From Actinomycetes bacterium (GTDB lineage Bacteria > Actinomycetota > Acidimicrobiia > Acidimicrobiales > RAAP-2): 42,360 nucleotides of DNA. Below are positions 10,017 through 17,941 of this stretch, one piece after another (position 1 is the first letter of the stretch; each line of letters starts with the position of its first letter). Made by a program: the position numbers and the translations under genes. Under the pieces are notes generated by a model that saw nothing but the letters and a program-made list of their open reading frames with translations, was not told where the DNA came from and ran no database searches. The stretch covers positions 1 to 42,360 of the forward strand of contig JAKABC010000001.1 of the NCBI GenBank assembly GCA_021802025.1. Reading direction: 5' to 3'.

Positions 10017-11242
10017 GGAGTCGCGAGGAGTGCGAGGCCCTCGACCGGGAGGACCCGCTCGCCGCCCTGCGCGGTGAGTTCCGGCTCAACGAGGGCGAGA
10101 TCTACCTCGACGGGAACTCCCTCGGACCGGTCTGCGAGCCGGCGGCGGCCCGGGTCCGCGAGGTCCTCGACCGGGAGTGGTCCACGGCGCTCGTGCGGGG
10201 GTGGAACGAGGGCTGGATGGAACAGCCCCTGCGCCTCGGACAGCGGCTCGCCCCCCTCATCGGAGCCCGCCCCCACGAGGTGCTCGTCGCCGACACCTTG
10301 ACCGTGCTCCTGGCGAAGCTCATCGGGGGAGCCCTCGAGCTCGCACCCGACCGGGGCGTCGTGCTCACCGACGCCGCCAACTTCCACAGCGACCTCTACA
10401 TCGTGCGCGCGATGGCCGAGCGGGCGGGGCGTCCGGTGAGCGTGCGGACGATCGATCGCGCGCGACTCGCCGAGCACCTCAACGACGACGTCGCTCTCGT
10501 GATGCTGACCCACGTGGACTTTCGCACGGGGGAGATGCTGGACCTCGCCGGGGTGACCCGAGCCGTGCACGACGCCGGGGCGCTCATGCTGTGGGACTTC
10601 GCGCACTCGGCCGGCGCGGTGCCCCTCGACGTGGAGGGGGCCGACGTGGACTTCGCGGCGGGGTGCGGCTATAAGTACCTCAACGGCGGACCGGGCGCGC
10701 CGGCCTTCTGCTACGTGCGCGAGCGCTGGCAGGGCGCGCTGCGCAACCCCCTCCCGGGGTGGCTCGGTCACGCCCGCCCCTTCGCCTTCGAGCCCGACTA
10801 CGAGTCGGCGTCGGGCATGCGGGCCCTCGTGACGTCGTCGCCGCCGATCGTGGCCCTGGCCGCCCTCGACGGCGCCCTCTCGGTCTGGGAGCGGGCCCCG
10901 ATGGATGAGGTGCGCGCGAAGAGCCTCACGCTGACGGACCTCTTCATCGAGCAGGTCGAGGGACGTCTGCCCGGAGTCTTCGAGGTCATAACGCCGCGCG
11001 AGCACGCGCGACGGGGCTCACAGGTGGCCCTGCGTCACCCGGCGGCCTACGGCCTCGTGCGGGCCGTGGGTGAGGCCGGCGTCGTCGGCGACTTCCGCGA
11101 GCCCGACGTCGCGCGCTTCGGCTTCACGCCGCTCTACCTGCGCTACGTCGACGTCTTCGACGCGGTCGAGCGTCTCGTCGGGGTCATCGAGAGCGGCGCC
11201 CACCTCGACGAGCGCTTCGCCGCGCGCGCGGCGGTGACCTGA
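10013..11242 (+). CDS. kynU: kynureninase
   Basis: This fold-type I PLP enzyme cleaves kynurenine to anthranilate and alanine. The 409-residue product begins MRSREECEALDREDPLA. It shows the substrate loop IYLDGNSLGP, the Asp that contacts the PLP pyridine nitrogen in LWDFAHSAGAVPLD, and the Schiff-base Lys in CGYKYLNGGPGAPAF. The ATG at 10013-10015 overlaps the kynA stop and has GAGGAG upstream. The usual middle enzyme, kynurenine formamidase, is not next to this pair; it must be encoded elsewhere, replaced, or the step must be spontaneous. The gene converges on the gluconokinase gene with a single base between the stops. Confidence 0.95.
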   Translation: MRSREECEALDREDPLAALRGEFRLNEGEIYLDGNSLGPVCEPAAARVREVLDREWSTALVRGWNEGWMEQPLRLGQRLAPLIGARPHEVLVADTLTVLLAKLIGGALELAPDRGVVLTDAANFHSDLYIVRAMAERAGRPVSVRTIDRARLAEHLNDDVALVMLTHVDFRTGEMLDLAGVTRAVHDAGALMLWDFAHSAGAVPLDVEGADVDFAAGCGYKYLNGGPGAPAFCYVRERWQGALRNPLPGWLGHARPFAFEPDYESASGMRALVTSSPPIVALAALDGALSVWERAPMDEVRAKSLTLTDLFIEQVEGRLPGVFEVITPREHARRGSQVALRHPAAYGLVRAVGEAGVVGDFREPDVARFGFTPLYLRYVDVFDAVERLVGVIESGAHLDERFAARAAVT

Positions 11243-11243
11243 C

Positions 11244-11783
11244 CTAGAGGGCGTCGGCCCCCGAGGAGGGCTCGAGGCCTCGAGCGAGGACGGCCTCGAT
11301 CTGCTCGACGATCGTCGCGACGGGTTGGGTCGCGTCGAGGGTGACGCCCCGCTCCTCGGGCGCCAGCGGTTCGAGAGTGGCGAACTGGGAGTCGAGGATG
11401 TCCGGGGAAGCGACGTGGTCCTCGCGCTCGGCGAGCCGTTGCGCGGCCACCTCGGGCGAGATCGCTAGGTGCACGCTCACCAGGTCGGGCGCGTGGGCCT
11501 TGAGGACGTTGCGGTAGGTGCGCGCGAGCGCGGAGCACGACACGACGACGCCCGGGGCCGCCAGTCGCTCACCCACCGCGCGCAGCCAGGGGAAGCGGTC
11601 CTGGTCCGAGAGGGGGCGTCCCTGGGCGAGCATGGCCCGGTTCCGGGGGGGATGGAGGTCGTCGGCCTCCACGAAGCGAAAGCCCAGCCGGTCCGCCAGG
11701 GCGAGCCCGACCGTCGACTTGCCCGCGCCCGATACCCCCATCACGAGGATGCGGGAAGTGGAGCTGTTCTCGTCCTCGTGCAT
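11244..11783 (-). CDS. gntK: gluconokinase (GntK type)
   Basis: This small P-loop kinase phosphorylates D-gluconate to 6-phosphogluconate, feeding the pentose-phosphate route. The 179-residue product has Walker A GVSGAGKSTVG at residues 16-26, then the GntK-specific run EADDLHPPRNRAMLAQG and PLSDQDRFPWL, and the CSALARTYRNVLK segment. The ATG at 11781-11783 has GGGAGA nine bases upstream. The frame stays open upstream to 12269, but that part lies inside purU and does not resemble a protein. The 167-bp gap to purU can hold a promoter. Confidence 0.93.
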   Translation of the reverse strand: MHEDENSSTSRILVMGVSGAGKSTVGLALADRLGFRFVEADDLHPPRNRAMLAQGRPLSDQDRFPWLRAVGERLAAPGVVVSCSALARTYRNVLKAHAPDLVSVHLAISPEVAAQRLAEREDHVASPDILDSQFATLEPLAPEERGVTLDATQPVATIVEQIEAVLARGLEPSSGADAL

Positions 11784-11950
11784 CGCGGATCTCCCTTCCC
11801 CAAGGAACTGAACGGACGCGGCTCTGGGCCCGACGGTAGTGGACGCTCGGGACCAACGAGAGGATGTCGGGACGAGATCGGAGGACCTCTCCAAGCTGGA
11901 GCGGGGTGGGGGTCCCGGGGGCGGCGAGGTCGCCGCGCCGGGGCCGCGCC

Positions 11951-12808
11951 CTACTGGGAGAAGACGACGGTTCGCGGGCCGACCAGCGCCACCCGGTCCT
12001 CGGCGAGCAGCTTCACGGCGCGGCTCAGCACCATGCGCTCTAAGTCCCGACCGATAGCGACCAGTTCGTCGGGGGTCCGCGCGTGGGTGACCCGGGCGAC
12101 GTCCTGGTCGATGATCGGTCCCTCGTCGAGGGCGGCCGTGACGAAATGGGCCGTGGCGCCGATCAGCTTGACCCCACGCTCGTAGGCCCGGTGGTACGGG
12201 CGCGCGCCGGTGAAGCCGGGTAGGAACGAGTGGTGGATGTTGACGATCCGACCCTCGAACTCGGCGCACAGCGCGGGCGAAAGGATCTGCATGTAGCGCG
12301 CGAGGACGATGAAGTCCGCGTCGGACTCGCTGACCACCCGGCGCAGCTCGTCTTCCGCCTCGTCCCTCGTCTCGGGGGTCACGGGGACCTCGACGAAGGG
12401 GACCCCGTGGTGCTGGGTGAGGGGGGCGAGCGTCGAGTGGTTCGAGACGACCGTCGCGATCTCGAGGGGGATCTCGCCGTGCTCGACCCGGTAGAAGAGG
12501 TCGGCGAGGCAGTGGTCGTGGTGCGAGACCATCACGACCGCCCGTCGGCGCCGGTCTTCTCGTCGCACCCGCAGGTCCGGGGAGAACCGCGCCAGCTCCG
12601 CGCCGAGGCGGGCGCCGACCCGCTCAGTGTCGGAGAGGTCGGTCTCGAAGCGCGTGCGCATGCAGAACAGCCCGGTCACCGGGTCGGTGAACTGGTCGTT
12701 CTCCAGGATGTTCCCACCGACGGCCACGATGGCCGAGGTCGTCGCGTAGACGATGCCCGGCGCGTCCGGGCAGCGCAACGTGGCGACGTAGGTGACGGCG
12801 CCGGTCAT
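11951..12808 (-). CDS. purU: formyltetrahydrofolate deformylase
   Basis: This enzyme hydrolyses 10-formyl-THF to THF and formate, balancing one-carbon pools. The 285-residue product has an N-terminal ACT domain (about 1-80, starting VTYVATLRCPDAPGIV) and a GART-like catalytic domain (about 88-285). The catalytic Asn-His-Asp set can be seen as IVNIHHSFLPGFTGA, GATAHFV and LDEGPIIDQD. It reads leftward 17 bp downstream of the hydroxyacyl-CoA dehydrogenase stop and upstream of gntK. No functional link to these neighbours is evident. Confidence 0.94.
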   Translation of the reverse strand: MTGAVTYVATLRCPDAPGIVYATTSAIVAVGGNILENDQFTDPVTGLFCMRTRFETDLSDTERVGARLGAELARFSPDLRVRREDRRRRAVVMVSHHDHCLADLFYRVEHGEIPLEIATVVSNHSTLAPLTQHHGVPFVEVPVTPETRDEAEDELRRVVSESDADFIVLARYMQILSPALCAEFEGRIVNIHHSFLPGFTGARPYHRAYERGVKLIGATAHFVTAALDEGPIIDQDVARVTHARTPDELVAIGRDLERMVLSRAVKLLAEDRVALVGPRTVVFSQ

Positions 12809-12825
12809 CCCCCGAGCGTAGGGGG

Positions 12826-13680
12826 CTAGGAGCGGTACGAGTAGAAGCCCTGGCCCGACTTGCGACCGAGCAGACCGGCTTGGGTCATGCGGCTGAGCAA
12901 CGGCGGCGGAGCGAGGTGGGACTCTTTGAACTCCTCGTAGAGCGACTCAGCCACGGCGAGCGTGGTGTCCAGGCCGATCAGGTCCGTGAGGGCGAGGGGG
13001 CCCATCGGGTGCGCACAGCCCACGACCATGCCGGTGTCGATGTCCTCGGCGCTGGCGAAGCCCGACTCCAGCATCCGGATCGCCGACAGGAGGTAGGGGA
13101 TGAGCAGCGCGTTGACGACGAACCCCGCGCGGTCGGGCGAGGTGATGACCGTCTTGCCGAGCGTGTCGGTGGCGTAGGCGCGGGCCCGGGCCGTCGACTC
13201 GGCCGAGGTGAGCAGGGACGAGATGAGCTCGACCAGTCGCAGCACGGGGACCGGGTTGAAGAAGTGCATCCCGATGACCTGCTCGGGGCGGCGGGTGGCC
13301 ATGGCCAGCTTGATGATCGGGATCGACGAGGTGTTGGTCGCGAGCAGCGCGTCGGCGTCGCGCACGACCCGGTCCAGCGTCGCGAAGACCTCGAGCTTGG
13401 TCGCCTCGTCCTCGGCGACCGCCTCGATGACGAGCTCTCGGTCCTCGAGCGCGTCGAGCTCGAGGGTGAAGGTGAGGTTCGCGTGGGTGCGCTCGGCGAC
13501 GTCCTCGGCCAGCTTGCCCGAGGCGACGGCCCGCGAGAGCGAGCGGTCGACCCGCTCGCGACCCCGCTCGAGGGACTTGAAGTCCTGCTCGACGACGATC
13601 ACCTGGCCCCCGGCGCGCGCCGCGACCTCGGCGATGCCCGATCCCATGAGGCCGCAGCCCACTACACCGATTCTCTCCAC
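12826..13680 (-). CDS. 3-hydroxybutyryl-CoA dehydrogenase
   Basis: This NAD(P)-dependent oxidoreductase interconverts acetoacetyl-CoA and 3-hydroxybutyryl-CoA (Hbd/FadB2/PaaH family). The Rossmann motif VVGCGLMGSGIAEVAARAG sits at the N-terminus. The catalytic His and Glu are in GMHFFNPVPVL and RLVELIS, and the C-terminal domain ends GLLGRKSGQGFYSY. I choose GTG 13678-13680 (MERIGVVGCG, 284 residues) because AGGGAGG lies six bases upstream of it; a GTG six codons earlier, at 13698, has no such site and would place that site inside the gene. Confidence 0.92.
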   Translation of the reverse strand: MERIGVVGCGLMGSGIAEVAARAGGQVIVVEQDFKSLERGRERVDRSLSRAVASGKLAEDVAERTHANLTFTLELDALEDRELVIEAVAEDEATKLEVFATLDRVVRDADALLATNTSSIPIIKLAMATRRPEQVIGMHFFNPVPVLRLVELISSLLTSAESTARARAYATDTLGKTVITSPDRAGFVVNALLIPYLLSAIRMLESGFASAEDIDTGMVVGCAHPMGPLALTDLIGLDTTLAVAESLYEEFKESHLAPPPLLSRMTQAGLLGRKSGQGFYSYRS

Positions 13681-13734
13681 GAGGACCTCCCTGTCCACGG
13701 CGTCGCCGGACCGTCGGCGAGTCTAGGACGGCGC

Positions 13735-13763
13735 GTGGACCCCTCCGGGGGGCTGGCTACCAT
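13735..13763 (+). promoter_or_regulatory. weak candidate promoter for ppa
   Basis: GTGGAC (13735-13740) and TACCAT (13758-13763) are 17 bp apart and lie 28 bp before the ppa start. The -10 box fits TAnnnT; the -35 box is poor. Confidence 0.3.
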
Positions 13764-13791
13764 AGGGCTAGCCGTCGGACGAGGAGGCGCC

Positions 13792-14274
13792 GTGGACACC
13801 GTCAACGTGATCATCGAGATCCCCCGGGGCAGCGCGAACAAGTACGAGTACGACCACGAGTCCCACCAGATCAAGCTCGACCGGCACCTGACCGTCTCGA
13901 TGGGCTACCCGGCGGAGTACGGGTTCATCCCCGACACGCTCGGGGGCGACGGGGACCCCCTAGACGCCCTGGTCCTGACGGCCTTTCCCACCTTCCCGGG
14001 GTGCCTGATCGAGTCCCGGGTCCTGGGCATGTGCGTCATGACCGACGAGAAGGGACGCGACGAGAAGCTCATCTGCGTCCCGGCCTACGACAAGCAGTGG
14101 AAGGACGCCCAGGACATCGGCGACGTCCCCAAGGCCGACCTCGACCGGATCTCGCACTTCTTCACCGTCTACAAGGACCTCGAAGAGGGTAAGTGGGTGA
14201 AGGTCGAGAACTACGCTCCTCGCGCCGCCGCGCTCGAGGAGCTGGCGGCCTCGAGGGCGCGCTACTCGCACTGA
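13792..14274 (+). CDS. ppa: inorganic pyrophosphatase, family I
   Basis: This soluble Mg-dependent enzyme hydrolyses pyrophosphate and so pulls biosynthetic reactions forward. The 160-residue product begins MDTVNVIIEIPRGSANKYEY and carries the family I signature DGDPLDALVL with its metal-binding Asp residues, plus YGFIPDTLGG. The GTG at 13792 has a strong GAGGAGG five bases before it. The open frame continues upstream to 12880, but that part is antisense to the dehydrogenase gene. The stop overlaps the next gene's ATG by one base (TGATG). Confidence 0.96.
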   Translation: MDTVNVIIEIPRGSANKYEYDHESHQIKLDRHLTVSMGYPAEYGFIPDTLGGDGDPLDALVLTAFPTFPGCLIESRVLGMCVMTDEKGRDEKLICVPAYDKQWKDAQDIGDVPKADLDRISHFFTVYKDLEEGKWVKVENYAPRAAALEELAASRARYSH

Positions 14275-14885
14275 TGGAGGGGGGGACGAGCCACGGCCTC
14301 GACGTCGAGTCGTCGACCGCCGCCGTCCCGTACGAGCGAGCCCGACGGATCGTCCTGGCGAGCCAGAGCGTCTTCTTCGGCGCGCTCGCCCTGTGCGTGC
14401 TGCTGATCCACGACCACGTCGCCCAGAACGACGGGATCTCCTACTACGGCGTGCACGCCGAGACGATCGTGCTCGCGGTGGTGGGCTACGTGGTCGCCGC
14501 GGTGGGACTGTGGTGGTTCGCTGGGATCCTGCGTGAGGAGGGCGTCGAGGCGGTGGGCTGGGTCAGCGCGCGCGTCGTCTCGGTGATGCTGATCCTGCTG
14601 TTGGTGACGCCGTTCAACAAGGGCACGTTCCTCAACTGGGCCCACATGACGGTGGGAGTCGTCGGGGCGCTCGTGCAGCTCGGCGCGTCGTGGCGCATCA
14701 TGCGTCGTCGCGCGACGACCATGGCCAGCGTGGGCTTCTGGGTGCTGCTGGTCGGCGGGGTCGTTGCCGCGGCCTCACTGCCCGACTGGGGCTTCACCCA
14801 CCTGCTCACGGGCGAGATCGTCTTCGAGATCGGCTACGCCCTGTGCGTGACCGAGTGGGCGCACGAACTCAGGGCGCGCGACTAA
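14274..14885 (+). CDS. six-helix membrane protein, unknown function
   Basis: I do not recognise this family. The 203-residue product has a short soluble N-terminus (MEGGTSHGLDVESSTAAVPYE, about 25 residues) and then six hydrophobic segments, beginning near LASQSVFFGALALCVLLI, TIVLAVVGYVVAAVGLWW, ARVVSVMLILLLVTPF, MTVGVVGALVQLGASW, VGFWVLLVGGVVAAA and EIVFEIGYALCV. Conserved-looking polar residues in or near helices are few. The ATG overlaps the ppa stop as TGATG, which suggests translational coupling to the pyrophosphatase. A frame extension to 14193 lies inside ppa and is rejected. Confidence 0.7.
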   Translation: MEGGTSHGLDVESSTAAVPYERARRIVLASQSVFFGALALCVLLIHDHVAQNDGISYYGVHAETIVLAVVGYVVAAVGLWWFAGILREEGVEAVGWVSARVVSVMLILLLVTPFNKGTFLNWAHMTVGVVGALVQLGASWRIMRRRATTMASVGFWVLLVGGVVAAASLPDWGFTHLLTGEIVFEIGYALCVTEWAHELRARD

Positions 14886-14890
14886 GGCCG

Positions 14891-15499
14891 TCAGTGGGGG
14901 GCCGAGCTCGGCTCGTGCCGGATTGCGCCGTCGGCCAGGACCGTGAGGGCCGTCAGCCACTCCTCGTCGCCCACCGAGAGCGCGTGTTCGCCCTCGAGCT
15001 CGATCTGACCGAAGAAGAGCGCGTACCAGATGCGCGCGAAGGCGACCGCGCTCATCCCCTCGGCGAGGAGGCCCCGCTCCTCGAGGGGCTGGACTCGGGA
15101 GACGATGAACTGGGCCGTCTCCTTCTTCGCCTCGGCGATGCCCTGGGAGGCGGTCGGGTTGTGGCGCGCGAAGGACATCGACTCGATGCGCTGGATCCGG
15201 GCCTCGGTGCGGGCGGGCACCTGCGCCTCGACGATCACGGTCCTTATGGCCGCGCGCAGCTCTCCGGGGGTCTGCACGTCGAGCATCGGGCGGGTGAAGG
15301 TCTCGGCTAGGTCGAGCAGAACCGCTCGGAATCGGTGGACGATCGCCGAGGCGATGAGGTCCTCACGATCGCTGAAGTAGCTGTAGAGCAGGGCGACCGA
15401 TATGCCGGCCTCCATGGCCACGCGCTTGACCCGGAACTGGGTCAGCCCGTTGCGCTCAATCTCGTGCGCCGCCGCCTCCAGGATGCGGTCACGCGTCAT
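14891..15499 (-). CDS. TetR-family transcriptional regulator
   Basis: This is a 202-residue one-component repressor. The N-terminal helix-turn-helix is typical: TRDRILEAAAHEIERNG, then VKRVAMEAGISVALLYSYFS and DREDLIASAI. The C-terminal two-thirds is the helical ligand/dimer domain. It lies 30 bp downstream of the aldehyde dehydrogenase on the same strand, so it is probably the last gene of the catabolic operon, possibly with its own promoter as well. An inverted repeat (15498-15523) overlaps its start codon and could be its own operator. It is the obvious candidate regulator of the divergent locus, though its target is not shown by sequence. Confidence 0.92.
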   Translation of the reverse strand: MTRDRILEAAAHEIERNGLTQFRVKRVAMEAGISVALLYSYFSDREDLIASAIVHRFRAVLLDLAETFTRPMLDVQTPGELRAAIRTVIVEAQVPARTEARIQRIESMSFARHNPTASQGIAEAKKETAQFIVSRVQPLEERGLLAEGMSAVAFARIWYALFFGQIELEGEHALSVGDEEWLTALTVLADGAIRHEPSSAPH

Positions 15500-15523
15500 C
15501 GGCCAAGACTACCGACGGCCGAT
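15498..15523. promoter_or_regulatory. inverted repeat over the TetR start codon, candidate autoregulatory operator
   Basis: ATCGGCC (15498-15504) and GGCCGAT (15517-15523) form 7-bp arms around a 12-bp spacer. The site sits between the aldehyde dehydrogenase stop and the TetR start and includes two bases of the ATG. No clear Shine-Dalgarno precedes that ATG. Confidence 0.45.
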
Positions 15524-15529
15524 TCCCCC

Positions 15530-17035
15530 TCATCGGGGCGGCCAGCCGGGCACCGGGCCGCGGCCGGAGGGGAACCGGACGTTCTTCGCGCGCACGAACT
15601 CGTGCAGCGTCTCGGGCGCGTACTCGCGCCCGAAGCCGCTGGCCTTCACCCCGCCGAACGGTGAGCCGATGTAGGTCCGCCGGGTGTAGTTATTGACGAA
15701 GACCATGCCCACCTCGAGCTGTTCGGCTAGTCGGGCGGCGCGGGACTCGTCGCGCGTGCAGATCGCCGCGGTGAGTCCGTAGTCGGAGTCGTTGGCGATC
15801 GCCACGGCGTGTGTGTCGTCGGTGGCGCGCAGGAGGCTCGCCACCGGCCCGAAGATCTCGTCGCGCGCGATCGTCATCGAGGCCGTCACGTCGCCGAAGA
15901 CGACGGGGGTGACGAAGTAGCCCTCGTCGAGGGGGCGCTCACGGGGGACGTCGCCTCGGTAGAGGACCGTGGCGCCCTCGTCGAGGCCGACCTCGATGTA
16001 GTGGTTCACCCGATCGCGCTGGCGGACGTCGACCATGGGGCCGATGTCGGTGGCCTCGTCCAGGGGGTCACCCACCACGAGTCGCGCGGTCGCCTCGACG
16101 AAGCGCCGGGCGAACTCGTCGTAGAGGGGCTCTTCGACCACGATGCGCGAGGTCGAGGTACAGGCCTCACCCTGGTTGTAGAACATCCCCTCGATCGCCA
16201 CCGCGACGGCCTGGTCGAGGTCGGCGTCGTCGAGCACGAGCAGGGCGTTCTTGCCGCCGAGCTCCATCGTCGCGTAGGTGAGGTTCTTCGCGGCGGCCTC
16301 GAGCACCCGGCGCCCGGTCATCGTCGAGCCCGTGAAGGAGATCCGCTCGACCCGCGGGTGGCCCACCAGCGCTGGGCCCGCGCCGATCCCGCTCACGACG
16401 TTGATGACCCCCGGGGGCAGGACCTCGTTGGCGAGCTCGGCCAGGCGCAGCACGGTCAGGGGCGCCTGTTCGCCGGGCTTGAGGACCACCGTGTTGCCGA
16501 CCGCGAGCGCCGGGGCGCACTTCTTGGAGAAGTGGATGGGGGGCCAGTTGAAGGGGAGGATCGCCGCCACGACGCCGTAGGGCTCGTAGGTGACCCGGGC
16601 CTCGATCGGTCCTTGATCGACGATGTGACCGGGGACGGTGTCGGCGATGCCGGCGTAGTAGTCGAAGCTCGTGTGGCTCGAGACCACGTCCACCCGCAGG
16701 GCGTCGCGTCGGGGCTTGCCCACCTCGCGCGCGCACAACTCCCCGAGCTCGTCGGCGTGGGCCCGGAAGCGAGCGGCCACCTCGCGCATGTAGCCCGCGC
16801 GCTCCCGAGGGGAGAGCCGCCGCCACGTCTGCTCGTAGGCACGCCGGCTGTCCTCCACTGCCGCGGCGACCTCAGCGTCGGACGCCGCGACAACGCGGGC
16901 GAGGATCTCGCCGGTCGCCGACTCGTGGACGCTGAACAGGTCAGCCCCGGCGTGGTCTCGGAACGCGCCGCCGATGAGCGAGCCCCAGACGGGTCGCGCC
17001 GCGAGTAGGTCGTCGCTGAGACGGGTATCGCCCAT
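15530..17035 (-). CDS. NAD(P)-dependent aldehyde dehydrogenase
   Basis: This 501-residue enzyme oxidises an aldehyde to its carboxylic acid. Visible landmarks are the N-terminal VAAILPFNWPPIHFSKK (oxyanion Asn in FNWP), the cofactor run NTVVLKPGEQAPLT and FTGSTMTGRRV, the general base Glu in ATMELGGKNALLV, the catalytic Cys in NQGEACTSTSRI and EIFGPVASLLRA. The ATG has AAGGAGA at ideal spacing. It is the fourth gene of the leftward catabolic operon, only 9 bp after the binding-like protein. The succinate-semialdehyde/vanillin/benzaldehyde DH group looks closest in style, but the substrate is not assigned. Confidence 0.93.
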   Translation of the reverse strand: MGDTRLSDDLLAARPVWGSLIGGAFRDHAGADLFSVHESATGEILARVVAASDAEVAAAVEDSRRAYEQTWRRLSPRERAGYMREVAARFRAHADELGELCAREVGKPRRDALRVDVVSSHTSFDYYAGIADTVPGHIVDQGPIEARVTYEPYGVVAAILPFNWPPIHFSKKCAPALAVGNTVVLKPGEQAPLTVLRLAELANEVLPPGVINVVSGIGAGPALVGHPRVERISFTGSTMTGRRVLEAAAKNLTYATMELGGKNALLVLDDADLDQAVAVAIEGMFYNQGEACTSTSRIVVEEPLYDEFARRFVEATARLVVGDPLDEATDIGPMVDVRQRDRVNHYIEVGLDEGATVLYRGDVPRERPLDEGYFVTPVVFGDVTASMTIARDEIFGPVASLLRATDDTHAVAIANDSDYGLTAAICTRDESRAARLAEQLEVGMVFVNNYTRRTYIGSPFGGVKASGFGREYAPETLHEFVRAKNVRFPSGRGPVPGWPPR

Positions 17036-17044
17036 GGCGTCTCC

Positions 17045-17938
17045 TTAGTCGATGAGGTGACCGGGGGTCACCAGTCCTGAGAGGCCGCCCTCGACGTCGT
17101 CGAGCGCGGGGTCCGGTTCGATCGCGCGCCTCAGCTCGATCAGGGTGCGTACTGAGCGGCGATCGACGCAGCCGGAGGGCACGACTCCTCGCTCGGAGTC
17201 GCACAGAAGTCCGACGAAACTCGCGGCGTCGGCCTCGCTGAGGCCCAGGCGGTCGGCGGCGGCCTCGCGCACGGTGTCGTCGTGGCCCCCCTCAGCGATA
17301 GCCCCAGCCACCTCGACGAGGGCGTCGGCCAGGCGGCGACGACCGGCGGACGGCGAGGCGAGACCCGCGACGACCGTGCCCAGGTACGGTCCGAGGTCGC
17401 ACGCCTCACCGAGCAGGGTCGCGCCGGCGGCGCGAGCGGGGAACTGGTTGCCCGCGTTCAGCACCGTGAGGTCGCACTCGCCCTCGACGAGGGCCGCGGC
17501 GCGCCGGGGGGTCGACCCCAGGGCCACCACCTCGACGTCGTCTCGGTCGAGGCCGCACCGGGCGAGCAGGGCGTAGCCGACGAACGCGAAGCCCGAGGTC
17601 GCCACGTCGACGGCGAGGCGGGCTCCCGCTCTCGGCTCCCCGAGTCCGGCGCGGGCCCAGAGCGACAGGCCCAGTCCGCGGTCGATCGCGGCCTCCACGA
17701 CGAGGGGGATGCGCTGGCCGAGGGGGTTTCGCGAGAGGAAGTGGTACGCCAGGACGTTGTCGGGACTGGTGAGCACCACGTCGAGGTCGCCGGCGAGGAG
17801 GGACTGGAACTGCGCCGGAGACGACGCGACCGCCACCTCGTCGACTTCGAGGCCGGCCCGCTCGAGCGCGCCGGCGCGGCGCGCCACCTCGAGCAGGACT
17901 GACGGGGTGAAGGTGCCCAGGCGCAACCGGTCGACCAT
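17045..17938 (-). CDS. cytosolic NMT1/SsuA-like ligand-binding protein
   Basis: This 297-residue periplasmic-binding-protein fold (type II, ABC substrate-binding NMT1/THI5-like) starts directly with strand 1, MVDRLRLGTFTPSVLLEVAR, followed by GLEVDEVAV and the LLAGDLDVVLTSPDNVLAY segment typical of SsuA/TauA-type proteins. There is no signal peptide, no lipobox and no adjacent SsuB/SsuC-type transporter, so it should be in the cytoplasm. THI5/NMT1 proteins and some LysR-like effector domains show that the fold can be cytosolic and even enzymatic. It sits between the E2 and aldehyde dehydrogenase genes with gaps of 3 and 9 bp, implying a role in the same pathway as sensor, chaperone or enzyme. 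Confidence 0.75.
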   Translation of the reverse strand: MVDRLRLGTFTPSVLLEVARRAGALERAGLEVDEVAVASSPAQFQSLLAGDLDVVLTSPDNVLAYHFLSRNPLGQRIPLVVEAAIDRGLGLSLWARAGLGEPRAGARLAVDVATSGFAFVGYALLARCGLDRDDVEVVALGSTPRRAAALVEGECDLTVLNAGNQFPARAAGATLLGEACDLGPYLGTVVAGLASPSAGRRRLADALVEVAGAIAEGGHDDTVREAAADRLGLSEADAASFVGLLCDSERGVVPSGCVDRRSVRTLIELRRAIEPDPALDDVEGGLSGLVTPGHLID

Positions 17939-17941
17939 CGC

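Noticed and set aside
12880..13791. In-frame upstream extension of the pyrophosphatase
   Set aside because: The extension is antisense to the hydroxyacyl-CoA dehydrogenase and low-complexity. The family length and a strong ribosome site support the start at 13792.
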